Positions 25,446-34,719 of a stretch of 64,000 nucleotides of DNA are shown here, one piece after another. Origin of the DNA: JANXLS01 sp037129555 (lineage in GTDB: Bacteria; Planctomycetota; SZUA-567; H5-PLA8). Position 1 is the first letter of the stretch. Each line of letters begins with the position of its first letter. The notes beneath the pieces were generated by a model. The model did not search any database, was not told where the DNA came from, and was given only the letters and a program-made list of their open reading frames with translations. The translations under genes and the position numbers were made by a program. The stretch spans positions 1 to 64,000 of the forward strand of contig JBAXUS010000005.1 in NCBI GenBank assembly GCA_037129555.1. Reading direction: 5' to 3'.

Positions 25446-28400
25446 TTATACGAGCGAGTTCGGCGCTCCATCTTTCGATGATGATGCGGTGGTCGGGCGG
25501 TTGAGAATTTGGGAGTCGCCCCGGGCCAAAATAGGAAGAATGACGGTCATCGTCGCGCCTTTTCCAAGGCCTTCGCTCGCGGCGTGAATTGTGCCACCGT
25601 GCAGCTCGACGAGATGTCGGGCGATGGCCAGGCCGAGGCCCATGCCGCCGTGCCGTCGTGTGCTGCTGGAGTCCTCTTGCGTGAAGCGTTGAAACATGCT
25701 GGGAAGGAATGCGGGATCGATGCCGTTACCATTGTCTTTTATGATCAGATGGACGTGGTTTTCGATGATCGAGACCGAAACTTCTATCAGACCACCGATG
25801 ATCGAAAACTTCACGGCGTTGAACAGGATGTTGAACGCGACTTGATACAATCGATCGGGGTCACCCATAATGCGCGCAGGATGCAGGAGCAGTTTGAGCT
25901 CAACTTTTTTAGCGAGTGCCGTCGGGCGCACAGCATCGACAGATACGGCCACGACCTCGGCCAAATCCAGCATCTGCATCTGTACCCGAATTTGTCCGGT
26001 GACGATGCGTGACACGTCGAGTAGATCTTCAACCAGTTTAGCTTGTGCTCGGCCATTGCGTAAAATGGAGTCCAGTCCCCGGCGCAGCGTGGTGGGTTCT
26101 GCCGGAGCTTCGGTGAGCAATTGCGCCCAGCCGACGATGGCTGTCAGGGGAGTGCGCAATTCGTGTGAGACCGTGGCGAGGAATTCATCCTTCAATTGTG
26201 TGGCGCGTTCGGCCTCGCTGCGCGCGGATTTTTCGCGTTCGAGCATGTGTTCGCGTTGGGCGTCGATCATCTTGCGGTCGGTAATGTCGATGGTCGCGCC
26301 GATAGACGATGTTGGGATGCCGTTTTCGCCGACGACAATTTTTCCGTGTGTGGCGAGCCAGCGACACACACCACCGGAGTGGACGACACGGTATTCGAAA
26401 CTGTATTCCTCGGTGGACGTTATCGCGTCCTCGATTCCTTTCAAGAGGACGCATTGGTCGTCGGGATGGACGCGGGTGAGCCAGTCGTTGAACGTAAACG
26501 ATACGCGGTCGGACGGCAGGCCAATGAGTTTTCGAAACTCGGGTGAGCATTGAATGACGTCGGTCGAAAGGGTTCGTTCGTGAATGCCGATGCCCGCCGT
26601 GCGCTGGGCGAGTTCGAAGCGTTCGCGAATCTGCTTTTCATTGGCGAGCAGACGTTCGCGTTCGGCGGCGGATTCTTTTTGCGCGGTGATGTCCTGCTCG
26701 ACTCCGATGAGGCGCAGAGGCTTGCCGTTTTCGTTGCGCGTGAATTTGCCTTTGGTGGTGATCCAATGAACGCTTTTGTCGGGCCAGATGACGCGATATT
26801 CAACAGCGTAGTCGTTGCTCGATGATTCAAGCGTGGCGCGCGAATTCTCGGCGACTCGCGGCCAGTCGTCGGGATGAACCATCCGGGTCCAGTGTTCATA
26901 CGTCTGCTGAAATTCGCCACGATTGAAGCCGTACAGTGCTTCGAGTTCCGGAGAGAAATGTGTTTCACCAGTGCGAGCGTCCCATTCAAACGTGCCGATT
27001 TCTGCGGAGCGCTGGGCGAGTTCCAAACGCATGCGCGTTTCACGTTCACTGGTCAGAAGTTTTTCGCGTTCGACCTCCGCCTCTTTTTGCGGTGTGATGT
27101 CCAGATTGACGCCCAGTGCGGACAGCGGAACTCCATTGTCGTCGCGGAATACTTTCGTTTTACTCGACATCCAGTGCACACTTTTGTCGGGCCACACGAT
27201 GCGGTACGTGGCACTGTAGACGGGCCGGTCCTCGGTCATCAGGATGCGTGTATTTTCTCGAACCATTAAAATATCGCTGGGATGAACGAGTTTTTCCCAG
27301 GTGTCGTATGATCCATCAAAATCGCCAGGCTTGAATCCGAACATGGCTTCAAGTTCGGGAGAAATCGTTGAATGGCCCGTTCGGAAATCCCACTCGAACG
27401 TGCCGATGCCGGCGATGGTTTGAGCCAGTTCCAACCGATCGCGCGCCGCTCGCATCGCCTCCGCATCTTTCTTTCGTTGGCTGACATCGCGGACGATGGC
27501 GGATAGCAGGCGACGCGCTCCGGCACGGGTTTCGGAGTATGACATTTCGAGCGCGAATTCGGAGCCGTCTTTGCGCAGGCCCGGGAATTCGATGTGCTTC
27601 CAATCGACCGTCTTGAGACCTGTTTCAGAGTAACGCCGCATGCCGTTTTCATGGCGCTCGCGCAGATGTCCTGGCACAAGTGCGGTCAGATACATGCCGA
27701 TCAACTCAGCGCGCGGGTATCCGAAAAGGGTCGCGAATGAGGTGTTCGCGTACAGAATTTTACCGCGTTCATCGACAGTGACGAATCCGTCCACCGCACT
27801 TTCGGCGACGTTGCGGAATTGCTCCTGGCCGTCGCGGACGATGTGCTCGACGAGTTCCTGTTCGGTTACATCACGAAGAACGCCGACCAATTTCACCGGT
27901 TCGCCGCGATCATTATAGAACGGTTGGCCGTGCGACTCGACCCAGATGATGTCACCATTCAGCCGGATCATGCGGTAGCGCCCGACGTAGTTCTTGTGCT
28001 CCTCAAGCGCGGTCTTCGTGAGGTGCTTGATCATCGCCACATCGTCGGGATGAACGTAGGTCAGGAAGTTGTCGCGCATTGATACATCTGCTCCGGGAAG
28101 CAGTGAATTCATGCGGCTTGAAATCAATTCTCCGGACGACAGTACCCACTCCCAAGGGACTAATTTTCCGACTTCGAGCGCGAGGTGAAAACGTTCGGCG
28201 GAGATGCGTGTTTCCTCTTCGATGCGGCGTTGTTCGGTGACGTCACGAAAAACCAGCACGACAAAGAGGGGTGTATCAGGTGACGAGGACATGACGGCGG
28301 CGCAGTCGTCGATGATTTTGCGGCGACCGTCTTTTGCAATCAGAATGACCGACTCGTCAAAACGGACCGGGGTTTTGTAGCGGAGGACTTTGGTGATCGG

Positions 28401-28937
28401 GTCTTCGAGATTTTCTTTGGATGCCAGCGAGGCGATTTTAAACACGTCCGAGGACAGTTGGCCAATGGCTTCCGGGCCGACTCCAGTCAGGTGTTGAGCC
28501 ATGGGATTGATGTATGTGATCCGCCCGAATTCGTCGGCTCCGATGATGCCATTGTCGATGTGAGCAAGCGCGAAGCGCAGCCACTCCGCCTGCTCGCGAA
28601 CTTGCGCTTCTGCGTTGCGTTGCGAACTGGCGATCAGATTTACTAAAATAAGTAAGGCGAAGAAAATAAGTTCACGCGCAATATCACGCCATATATCGAA
28701 CGGAGTTGTTTTGGGATACAGTATGAAGAGCCCATAACTTGTCACCGCAACGAAGAGTAGACCGGACAACAGAGCTTGTTTAGGGCCGAGTTTCCACGCC
28801 AACACCATGACGACGGCCACACAGGGCAAGAAAGGCGTGCTTGAACCTAAAAGGAAATAGGAGAAAAACAGTGCGGTTGCAGAAGCGGCGAGCGCAATGG
28901 CGTAGTCGCGCCAGATTGATTGTCTACTCCACGCCAT
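25446..28937 (-). CDS. Membrane sensor histidine kinase with six PAS domains
   Basis: A 1163-residue hybrid-free histidine kinase. The first 100 residues hold four membrane helices. Six PAS/PAC units follow, each closing with a RDVTEQ- or DITxQK-like motif; units 4-6 are very alike (RLELAQTIAGIGTFEWDFRT, RLELAQRSAEIGTFEWDART, RFELAQRTAGIGIHERTLST), indicating internal duplication. Coiled linkers join them. The HisKA phosphoacceptor is VSHELRTPL (near residue 925), and the HATPase domain has IIKDNGNGIDPAF and GMGLGLAIARHLVELHGG. No receiver domain is attached and no response regulator is encoded next to it, so it is an orphan kinase. GGGAGCGAG precedes the start. Confidence 0.92.
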   Translation of the reverse strand: MAWSRQSIWRDYAIALAASATALFFSYFLLGSSTPFLPCVAVVMVLAWKLGPKQALLSGLLFVAVTSYGLFILYPKTTPFDIWRDIARELIFFALLILVNLIASSQRNAEAQVREQAEWLRFALAHIDNGIIGADEFGRITYINPMAQHLTGVGPEAIGQLSSDVFKIASLASKENLEDPITKVLRYKTPVRFDESVILIAKDGRRKIIDDCAAVMSSSPDTPLFVVLVFRDVTEQRRIEEETRISAERFHLALEVGKLVPWEWVLSSGELISSRMNSLLPGADVSMRDNFLTYVHPDDVAMIKHLTKTALEEHKNYVGRYRMIRLNGDIIWVESHGQPFYNDRGEPVKLVGVLRDVTEQELVEHIVRDGQEQFRNVAESAVDGFVTVDERGKILYANTSFATLFGYPRAELIGMYLTALVPGHLRERHENGMRRYSETGLKTVDWKHIEFPGLRKDGSEFALEMSYSETRAGARRLLSAIVRDVSQRKKDAEAMRAARDRLELAQTIAGIGTFEWDFRTGHSTISPELEAMFGFKPGDFDGSYDTWEKLVHPSDILMVRENTRILMTEDRPVYSATYRIVWPDKSVHWMSSKTKVFRDDNGVPLSALGVNLDITPQKEAEVEREKLLTSERETRMRLELAQRSAEIGTFEWDARTGETHFSPELEALYGFNRGEFQQTYEHWTRMVHPDDWPRVAENSRATLESSSNDYAVEYRVIWPDKSVHWITTKGKFTRNENGKPLRLIGVEQDITAQKESAAERERLLANEKQIRERFELAQRTAGIGIHERTLSTDVIQCSPEFRKLIGLPSDRVSFTFNDWLTRVHPDDQCVLLKGIEDAITSTEEYSFEYRVVHSGGVCRWLATHGKIVVGENGIPTSSIGATIDITDRKMIDAQREHMLEREKSARSEAERATQLKDEFLATVSHELRTPLTAIVGWAQLLTEAPAEPTTLRRGLDSILRNGRAQAKLVEDLLDVSRIVTGQIRVQMQMLDLAEVVAVSVDAVRPTALAKKVELKLLLHPARIMGDPDRLYQVAFNILFNAVKFSIIGGLIEVSVSIIENHVHLIIKDNGNGIDPAFLPSMFQRFTQEDSSSTRRHGGMGLGLAIARHLVELHGGTIHAASEGLGKGATMTVILPILARGDSQILNRPTTASSSKDGAPNSLV

Positions 28938-28976
28938 GACTCGCTCCCACTTTCAGTGCTCGAACGCGTGGTGACG

Positions 28977-29360
28977 TTAACGCGAAGTGCCACTTGGATC
29001 AAACGAATCGTCGAGCGAAAAGTAACCGAGCGTCGTAATGGCACCGGGTGGACTTGCGATAGCTAGAACATCGTGACTGTGGCCCGAGATGATTAATGTG
29101 GCTGGGCCGAACACTTTTTGTACGACACGGGAGCCGTCCTCGGCGTCGTCGGGTTCAGTCAGATTGAATCCCAGCAAACCCAGCGCGTCAATTGATTCCT
29201 TGGGCATTGAAAGATACGGGCACGCTGAATTCATCCCGGCATTCAGCGTGACACGACGCACGGATTCCGCCGCCAAAAGGCCTTGGCGATTCAACGCTTC
29301 ATCATAGGAGTTCAACACGTCCACGCGCGCGACGATGTTGTTTTCAATGGCCTGTTCCAT
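28977..29360 (-). CDS. Hypothetical protein
   Basis: A 127-residue protein with no family I recognise. It has no membrane segment or signal peptide. The N-terminal part is helical (IVARVDVLNSYDEALNRQGLL), and the C-terminal part is mixed alpha/beta (PATLIISGHSHDVLAIASPP). A gagggag lies 11 bases before the ATG, which supports translation. It lies 39 bases before the six-PAS histidine kinase on the same strand and may be co-transcribed with it; a sensory accessory role is only a guess. Confidence 0.5.
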   Translation of the reverse strand: MEQAIENNIVARVDVLNSYDEALNRQGLLAAESVRRVTLNAGMNSACPYLSMPKESIDALGLLGFNLTEPDDAEDGSRVVQKVFGPATLIISGHSHDVLAIASPPGAITTLGYFSLDDSFDPSGTSR

Positions 29361-29716
29361 GGCGGTCGTAACTCCCTCTCATTGGAGATGAATCGCGTAC
29401 ACTCGTATTAGGTTTATCGTCAAACACAGCCCAAAGCGCGATAAGAGCGCCCTCATTTTTCACAAAATGACACATCGCTGGCGGATCGATCAAGTCATTT
29501 TTCCAAAAAATAACTCTTTTTGATGCGTATGCAAAGCTTTTCGCTCATTTCTCTTAAAAGTGGTTCAAAATAATTTAGAAAATATATTAAAGTGGAGTAT
29601 AGTGATTGTCGATAGTGATAATGAGCCACTGCAAACAGAGTGAATAACAGTTGAGCAGTGGACCAGTTTGCCACGGGACTTTGGGGGGGAGCCCAAATAA
29701 CCCGGAGGTCGCAGTC
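29361..29716. other. AT-rich intergenic region upstream of smc
   Basis: About 355 bases between leftward and rightward genes. Bases about 29490-29630 are strikingly AT-rich for this window (runs such as tttttccaaaaaataactcttttt and aatttagaaaatatattaaag), as expected for promoters of the diverging units. I see no gene, and no consensus -35/-10 pair that I would stand behind. Confidence 0.5.
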
Positions 29717-32700
29717 ATGCACCTGAAGCGTCTCGAAGCGTTCGGATTCAAGTCGTTTGCAGACAAAGTCGTTTTCGATTTCGAAAAGGGCTTTACCTGT
29801 TTTGTCGGCCCCAATGGATGTGGAAAATCCAATGTCGTCGATGCCTTTAAATGGGTGCTCGGCGAACAGTCGGCCAAAGCCATGCGCGGCGGCGAAATGC
29901 TCGACGTTATCTTTAATGGCTCGGGCAACCGCAAGCCGTTGAGTATCGCCGAAGTGACGCTGCTCTTCGATAATGCGTCCGGCAAGCTGCCGCTGAATGC
30001 TCCCGAAGTCTCGGTGACGCGCCGCCTTTATCGCTCCGGCGATAGCGAATACCTCATCAATAAGGCGCTCTGTCGCCTCAAAGATGTCCGCGAGCTTTTC
30101 TGGGATACGGGCATCGGTACGTCCAGCTATTCGGTGATCGAGCAGGGTCGCGTTGCTGCGCTGCTTGAAGCCAATAGCAAGGACCGCCGCGTGCTGTTTG
30201 AAGAAGCTGCCGGCATTCACAAATACAAAGAACGCAAACGCATCGCGCTGCGCAAGCTCGAACGCGTCGAACAAAATCTCGCGCGTCTCAACGATCTCTT
30301 GGGCGAAGTGGATCGCAACTTAAAGGTTGTGACGCGCCAGGCTGAGAAGGCGCGCAAGGCCAAAGAATTCACCGACAAGCTGCGCAGTGCTCGCATCGAC
30401 ATTCTGTTGAGTGATGCGTTTGCGAGCCGCGAATCGTTGCGCGAAGCGACAGCGAGTTTGCAGCTCGCCGACGAGCGCGTCACGACGTTGGCATTGGAAC
30501 TCGCGACGGCTCAAGCGCTGACGGCTGAGCATCAGACGAACATGTCTGAATTGGACGGCCGCTTGAATGCTGCGAAGCAGCAGCTCTCTGATGCGGGTAA
30601 CCGCTTGCACCGCATTGAAGCTGAAACAGAAGGTGAACGCCGCACGATTGCTGAATTGGCAACTGAGTCCGATCGCGCGCGCAACGCTGCTACTGCTGCG
30701 GGTGAACGCGCCGCTGCGATTTCGCAGGAACGTGAACGCGCTGAGATGGATGCGGAGCGCGCAGTTGAACACTTCAAAACGTGTGCTGAAAAAGCAACTG
30801 AATTGGCCGCGATCGTTGCGAAGGAATTGGATCTTCGCGAAGTTCGCGTCAGTGACTTGGAGTCGGCTCGTAAGAAAGCCGTTGAATCGCTGGGACGCCG
30901 GGCGCAGTTGCAGGACACGCTCGTCCGAGCCGAAGCCGAACTCGGCAGTCTCGAATACCGTGTCCGCCGAACGCAGGCGCAGATGAGTCGCGCCGATGAT
31001 CAATTGAAGTTTGCCCAGGCGGAGTTGGAAGAATTGCGCGGACGGTTGGAGCAGGTCAAGCACCGCCGCGAAATGCTCGAGACCGAACAAGAAGGCATGA
31101 AGGCGCTGCAACGCAAGACGCAGGACGAGATCGACCGACTCGGCCGAGCGATCAGCGAACAGCAGCGCGAACTCGAACAACGCCACTCGCGACTCGTCGC
31201 GTTGGAAGGCTTGCGCGAAAGCGGTGAAGGCTTGTCGCCCGGCGCGCGAGCTGTGTTGACGACGCTGCGCTACGACATGAATTTGCAGAACGAAGTCTAC
31301 GGTCTGGCCGTCGATTGCTTGAACGTTGAGCCCCGCTTGGAACAGGCGATTGAAGCGGCGCTGGGTGATCACGTCGAAACGATTGTGGTTTCGACTGCGG
31401 AAGTAGCCCGATCGCTGGCAGCGAAACTCAGTGAAATGGAACTTGGTCGCGCGCGCTTCTTGCCGTTGGACAGCGCCGAAGCCGTGCTCTCCGCCCGCCG
31501 CGCACCCGAAGCTGGGAACACGCCGGGCTACTTGGGCCGAGCCTCGGACCTCGTCACCTGTAAGGAGCGTTTCGGTGCCGTGGCTCGCGCCCTTCTGGGT
31601 GAAGTGTTTGTGTACGACTCCTCTAAGGCAGCATCGGATGCGTTCGAACAAGGCATGGCTCTTGCCTGCGCAAGCCGGGTGTCGCTGGATGGCGATTTGT
31701 ACGAATGCTCGGGCACGTTCAGCGCGGGCCGCTTCAAGGCGCAGCGCCTTGGATTGATCGCGCGGAACAATGAAATCGCTCGGCTCGGGACGCAGATCGA
31801 AGACGTCCGCCAGCGCATCGAAGGACTCGCAGAACGCTCGGCCTATCTCGAAAAACGCGCGCAGAAGATCGCTCGCGATGAAGAGCGCATGAGCGTTGAC
31901 ATTCACGCGTTGTCGATGAGCCAGACGGAATTGAAGAGCATGTTGGCCGCGATCGAACGTGAAGAATCGCGCAGCTCGGAAGAGAAGAATCTGGCGGTCA
32001 AGGAAATCCACGAACTCGAAGCCGAACGTTCGGCGCACACCACTCGAGTGGGAACTATGCGTGACGAGTTGGACGTTGCCCGTCAGACCGAATCGACGAC
32101 AGCGGCGAGTGTGCAGGCGTTTGAAACGGAACACACTGAACGCGAAAGTTCGCTCGCCGTATCGCGCGCGGGTCTCTCGGAAATGGAACGCGAAGCCGCG
32201 ACGTGGCGCGAACGTGTCACGGCGTTGGAACGCGAAGGCCAGTCGTTGTCCGCGCAATTTGCGGAACGGCGCGACGAAGCCAGCCGCGAAAGCATGCGTG
32301 CTCAATCGATGGATGAACGCCGCGTGATGCTCGAAGCGACGCTCGACGAAAAGGATGTCACGCGCACACAATTGGCTGCATCGATTGAAATGCTGTCAGT
32401 TGAAACGGCGGCGATGCAAGCGAACAAGGACGCGGCCCGCGAAGGCTTCGACCGAGCGCGCGGCAGCGAACGTGAAATCGCGACCGAACAGCAGAAAGCA
32501 AATGCGGAACTGACATCGGTCCGCGAACGCGAAGTGAATCTGCGTGTGCGCTTGGAAGGCAAGCTGGAACAAGCGCGCTCGGAATTCCAGATGGATGCGG
32601 ATACGGAATTGAACACGCGCGGCGGACCGCCTGAAGTTTCTGCGGATGCGGTTGAAATGGTGCGGGTGCTTGAAGAAAAGCTGGCACGAATCGGACCGGT

Positions 32701-33436
32701 AAACATGTACGCGCTGGAAGAACAGCAGGAATTGGAAAAACGCCACGGATTCCTGAAAGTGCAGTTCGAGGATTTGGATTCAGCGCGCGCAAGTTTGAAG
32801 GACGTGATCTCGCGCATCAACCGCCGCAGCCGCACCCTCTTCCAGGAAACGTTCGAAGCGGTGAAGGGCAACTTCAACGAAATCTTCCGCAAGTTGTTCG
32901 GCGGTGGAAAGGCAGAATTGGTGATGGAACAAGGCGAGGATATTTTGGAAGCCGGGATCGAAATCATCGCCCGCCCGCCCGGAAAAGAACCGCGCAATGT
33001 GATGTTGTTGAGTGGTGGCGAAAAGACGATGACGATGATCGCGCTGTTGTTCGCGGTGTTCCGCTCGCGCCCTGCTCCGTTCTGTATCCTGGACGAAGTC
33101 GACGCGCCGCTGGACGAAGCGAACGTGGACCGCTTCAACCAGATCGTGAAGGAATTCACGGACCAGAGTCAGTTCCTCGTGATCACGCACAACAAGAAGA
33201 CGATGAGTTACGCGAACATTCTGTACGGCATCACGATGCCGGAACCGGGCGTCTCGAAGCGCATCGCGATCAAGTTCGAAGAATTGGAACGCCACCTGCC
33301 GATGGACGAAATCGACCGCGCCGCCGAAAAAGCCCGCCGCGACGCCGCAGCGAAGATGGAAGCTGCCTCGGAGAAAGCGGAGTACAACGCGAGTCAGCAG
33401 AAGTCGGATGTGGAGAAGGAATTGGTGATGGCGTAG
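29717..33436 (+). CDS. smc: Chromosome segregation protein SMC
   Basis: A 1239-residue SMC ATPase that organises and separates chromosomes. Head half 1 has Walker A GPNGCGKSN (31-39) and the QGRV segment IEQGRVAALLEANSKDRR. Long coiled-coils flank a hinge (about 520-640; GLAVDCLNVEPRLEQAIEAA). Head half 2 has the signature LLSGGEK (1097-1103) and Walker B CILDEVDAPLDEA (about 1122-1134). About 50 residues after the usual end form an Ala/Lys/Glu-rich tail that most SMCs lack. The start is the ATG at 29717, 8 bases after ggagg. The ScpA and ScpB partners are not in the window. Confidence 0.96.
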   Translation: MHLKRLEAFGFKSFADKVVFDFEKGFTCFVGPNGCGKSNVVDAFKWVLGEQSAKAMRGGEMLDVIFNGSGNRKPLSIAEVTLLFDNASGKLPLNAPEVSVTRRLYRSGDSEYLINKALCRLKDVRELFWDTGIGTSSYSVIEQGRVAALLEANSKDRRVLFEEAAGIHKYKERKRIALRKLERVEQNLARLNDLLGEVDRNLKVVTRQAEKARKAKEFTDKLRSARIDILLSDAFASRESLREATASLQLADERVTTLALELATAQALTAEHQTNMSELDGRLNAAKQQLSDAGNRLHRIEAETEGERRTIAELATESDRARNAATAAGERAAAISQERERAEMDAERAVEHFKTCAEKATELAAIVAKELDLREVRVSDLESARKKAVESLGRRAQLQDTLVRAEAELGSLEYRVRRTQAQMSRADDQLKFAQAELEELRGRLEQVKHRREMLETEQEGMKALQRKTQDEIDRLGRAISEQQRELEQRHSRLVALEGLRESGEGLSPGARAVLTTLRYDMNLQNEVYGLAVDCLNVEPRLEQAIEAALGDHVETIVVSTAEVARSLAAKLSEMELGRARFLPLDSAEAVLSARRAPEAGNTPGYLGRASDLVTCKERFGAVARALLGEVFVYDSSKAASDAFEQGMALACASRVSLDGDLYECSGTFSAGRFKAQRLGLIARNNEIARLGTQIEDVRQRIEGLAERSAYLEKRAQKIARDEERMSVDIHALSMSQTELKSMLAAIEREESRSSEEKNLAVKEIHELEAERSAHTTRVGTMRDELDVARQTESTTAASVQAFETEHTERESSLAVSRAGLSEMEREAATWRERVTALEREGQSLSAQFAERRDEASRESMRAQSMDERRVMLEATLDEKDVTRTQLAASIEMLSVETAAMQANKDAAREGFDRARGSEREIATEQQKANAELTSVREREVNLRVRLEGKLEQARSEFQMDADTELNTRGGPPEVSADAVEMVRVLEEKLARIGPVNMYALEEQQELEKRHGFLKVQFEDLDSARASLKDVISRINRRSRTLFQETFEAVKGNFNEIFRKLFGGGKAELVMEQGEDILEAGIEIIARPPGKEPRNVMLLSGGEKTMTMIALLFAVFRSRPAPFCILDEVDAPLDEANVDRFNQIVKEFTDQSQFLVITHNKKTMSYANILYGITMPEPGVSKRIAIKFEELERHLPMDEIDRAAEKARRDAAAKMEAASEKAEYNASQQKSDVEKELVMA

Positions 33437-33468
33437 GACGAGTGTGGATTGAAGTAAAAATAGTTGGG

Positions 33469-33507
33469 AATGCGCCCGGCTGGGGAACTCGCCGGGCGCA
33501 TTGTTTT
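33469..33507 (+). terminator. Rho-independent terminator after smc
   Basis: A 12-bp perfect stem (aatgcgcccggc with gccgggcgcatt) and a 10-base loop, followed by gtttt, 33 bases after the smc stop. Confidence 0.88.
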
Positions 33508-33577
33508 AAGACACTTTAACAGCTGCATCGGTGTATCTCCTATGGAACGTTCGTATCCCCCTTTTTAAGGAACCGCA

Positions 33578-34465
33578 ATGAAAAAGTCTGCTCTTCTGTT
33601 CGCCGTCCTGGCCCTTTCGGCTTCGATGGGAATGACCCGTGCCGAAACCACCAAGCGCGATGATTCCGCGTCTGAAAAGCTGGGTATCAAATTGTCGCTG
33701 CAATGCTACACGTATCGCTCGATCAGTTTTTTCGAGACCGTTGACAAAGCCGCCGCGATGGGCATCAAGTATCTTGAAATTTATCCGGGCCAGAAACTGT
33801 CGCCGGCGTCGACCGCGAAAGTCGATATGAACATGAATGAGACCATGATCGAAGACATCAAGAAAAAGTTGGCCGAAGCGGGTGGATTGAAGCTGGTCGC
33901 GTACGGCGTCGCTGGCATCCCGGGAAAAGAAGAAGATGCGCGCAAGATGTTCGAATGGGCCAAGAAGATGGGCATCGAAGTGCTCGTCACCGAAACGAAG
34001 CCTGCTCCGATGCACGACAAGCTCTGTACCGAATTCAACATCAAGATGGCACTGCACAACCATCCCGGCACGTGGCCGCCGGATCAAGTGTTGGCCGAAA
34101 CGAAGGAACGCTGCGCACTGATCGGTTCCTGCTCCGACACCGGCCACTTTATGCGCCGCGGACTGGTTCCGACCGAGCAGTTGAAGAAGCTTGGCGCTCG
34201 CGTGTTGCACAGCCACTTCAAGGATTTGAACGATTTCAGCTGGGTCAAAGACGCGACGCATGAGAAGGGCGGACCAGGCGTGCATGATCTGCCGTGGGGT
34301 ACTGGAAAGGGCGATGCTGCGGGCATTTTGGCCACACTCAAGAGCATCGGCTTCAAGGGCTACACGTCGATTGAATACGAGACCGGTGGCGTCAAAGAGC
34401 TCGACGAAAACTTGCCGAAATGTGTCGCGTTCTATGACAAGACGCTGACCGAATTGGCGAAGTAA
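33578..34465 (+). CDS. Exported sugar phosphate isomerase/epimerase-like TIM-barrel protein
   Basis: A 295-residue protein with a Sec signal peptide (MKKSALLFAVLALSASMGM, cleavage near AEA-type site after residue 22). The mature part is a xylose-isomerase-like TIM barrel: LQCYTYRSISFFETVDKAA, YLEIYPG, VLVTETKPAP, the metal-ligand candidates H in MALHNHPGTW, D in GSCSDTGHFMR, H in VLHSHFKDLND, and the closing YTSIEYETG. It likely isomerises or epimerises a sugar derivative in the periplasm. Terminators on both sides (33469-33507 and 34526-34557) make it a single-gene unit. The Tat-exported barrel at 19085 is a distant relative. Confidence 0.86.
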   Translation: MKKSALLFAVLALSASMGMTRAETTKRDDSASEKLGIKLSLQCYTYRSISFFETVDKAAAMGIKYLEIYPGQKLSPASTAKVDMNMNETMIEDIKKKLAEAGGLKLVAYGVAGIPGKEEDARKMFEWAKKMGIEVLVTETKPAPMHDKLCTEFNIKMALHNHPGTWPPDQVLAETKERCALIGSCSDTGHFMRRGLVPTEQLKKLGARVLHSHFKDLNDFSWVKDATHEKGGPGVHDLPWGTGKGDAAGILATLKSIGFKGYTSIEYETGGVKELDENLPKCVAFYDKTLTELAK

Positions 34466-34525
34466 CTACATTGATATTGCCGGGCGATGAAGTCGCGTGG
34501 GCAAAGCAAATGAATAGTCAAACAG

Positions 34526-34557
34526 GCCCGGCGAGGAAACTTGCCGGGCTTTTTTTT
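34526..34557 (+). terminator. Rho-independent terminator with GAAA tetraloop
   Basis: A 10-bp stem (gcccggcgag with cttgccgggc, one G-T wobble) closed by gaaa and followed by eight T residues. It ends the isomerase-like gene. Confidence 0.9.
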
Positions 34558-34719
34558 CGATTATTTGCGTAAGAACCGGCGCGTTCATTCTTAGTATAGG
34601 TGTGAATGCGAACACGGATTCGAACGTTCGAATGTGAGCCCGCATGCACATGTCCGGCTACGCCATCTGCGCGCGTTGTTGGGATTCGAGTTGAGAGCGC
34701 GGGCGGAGGTGTTTTTTCG

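Noticed and set aside
29495..30274. Long leftward frame (259 codons) over the start of smc
   Set aside because: Most of it lies antisense to the smc ATPase head and its composition mirrors that gene. The AT-rich part outside smc has no protein-like features.
30320..32371. Leftward frame of 683 codons inside smc
   Set aside because: It is a shadow of the GC-rich coiled-coil codons of smc, with strings of F, R and H typical of antisense frames and no domain.
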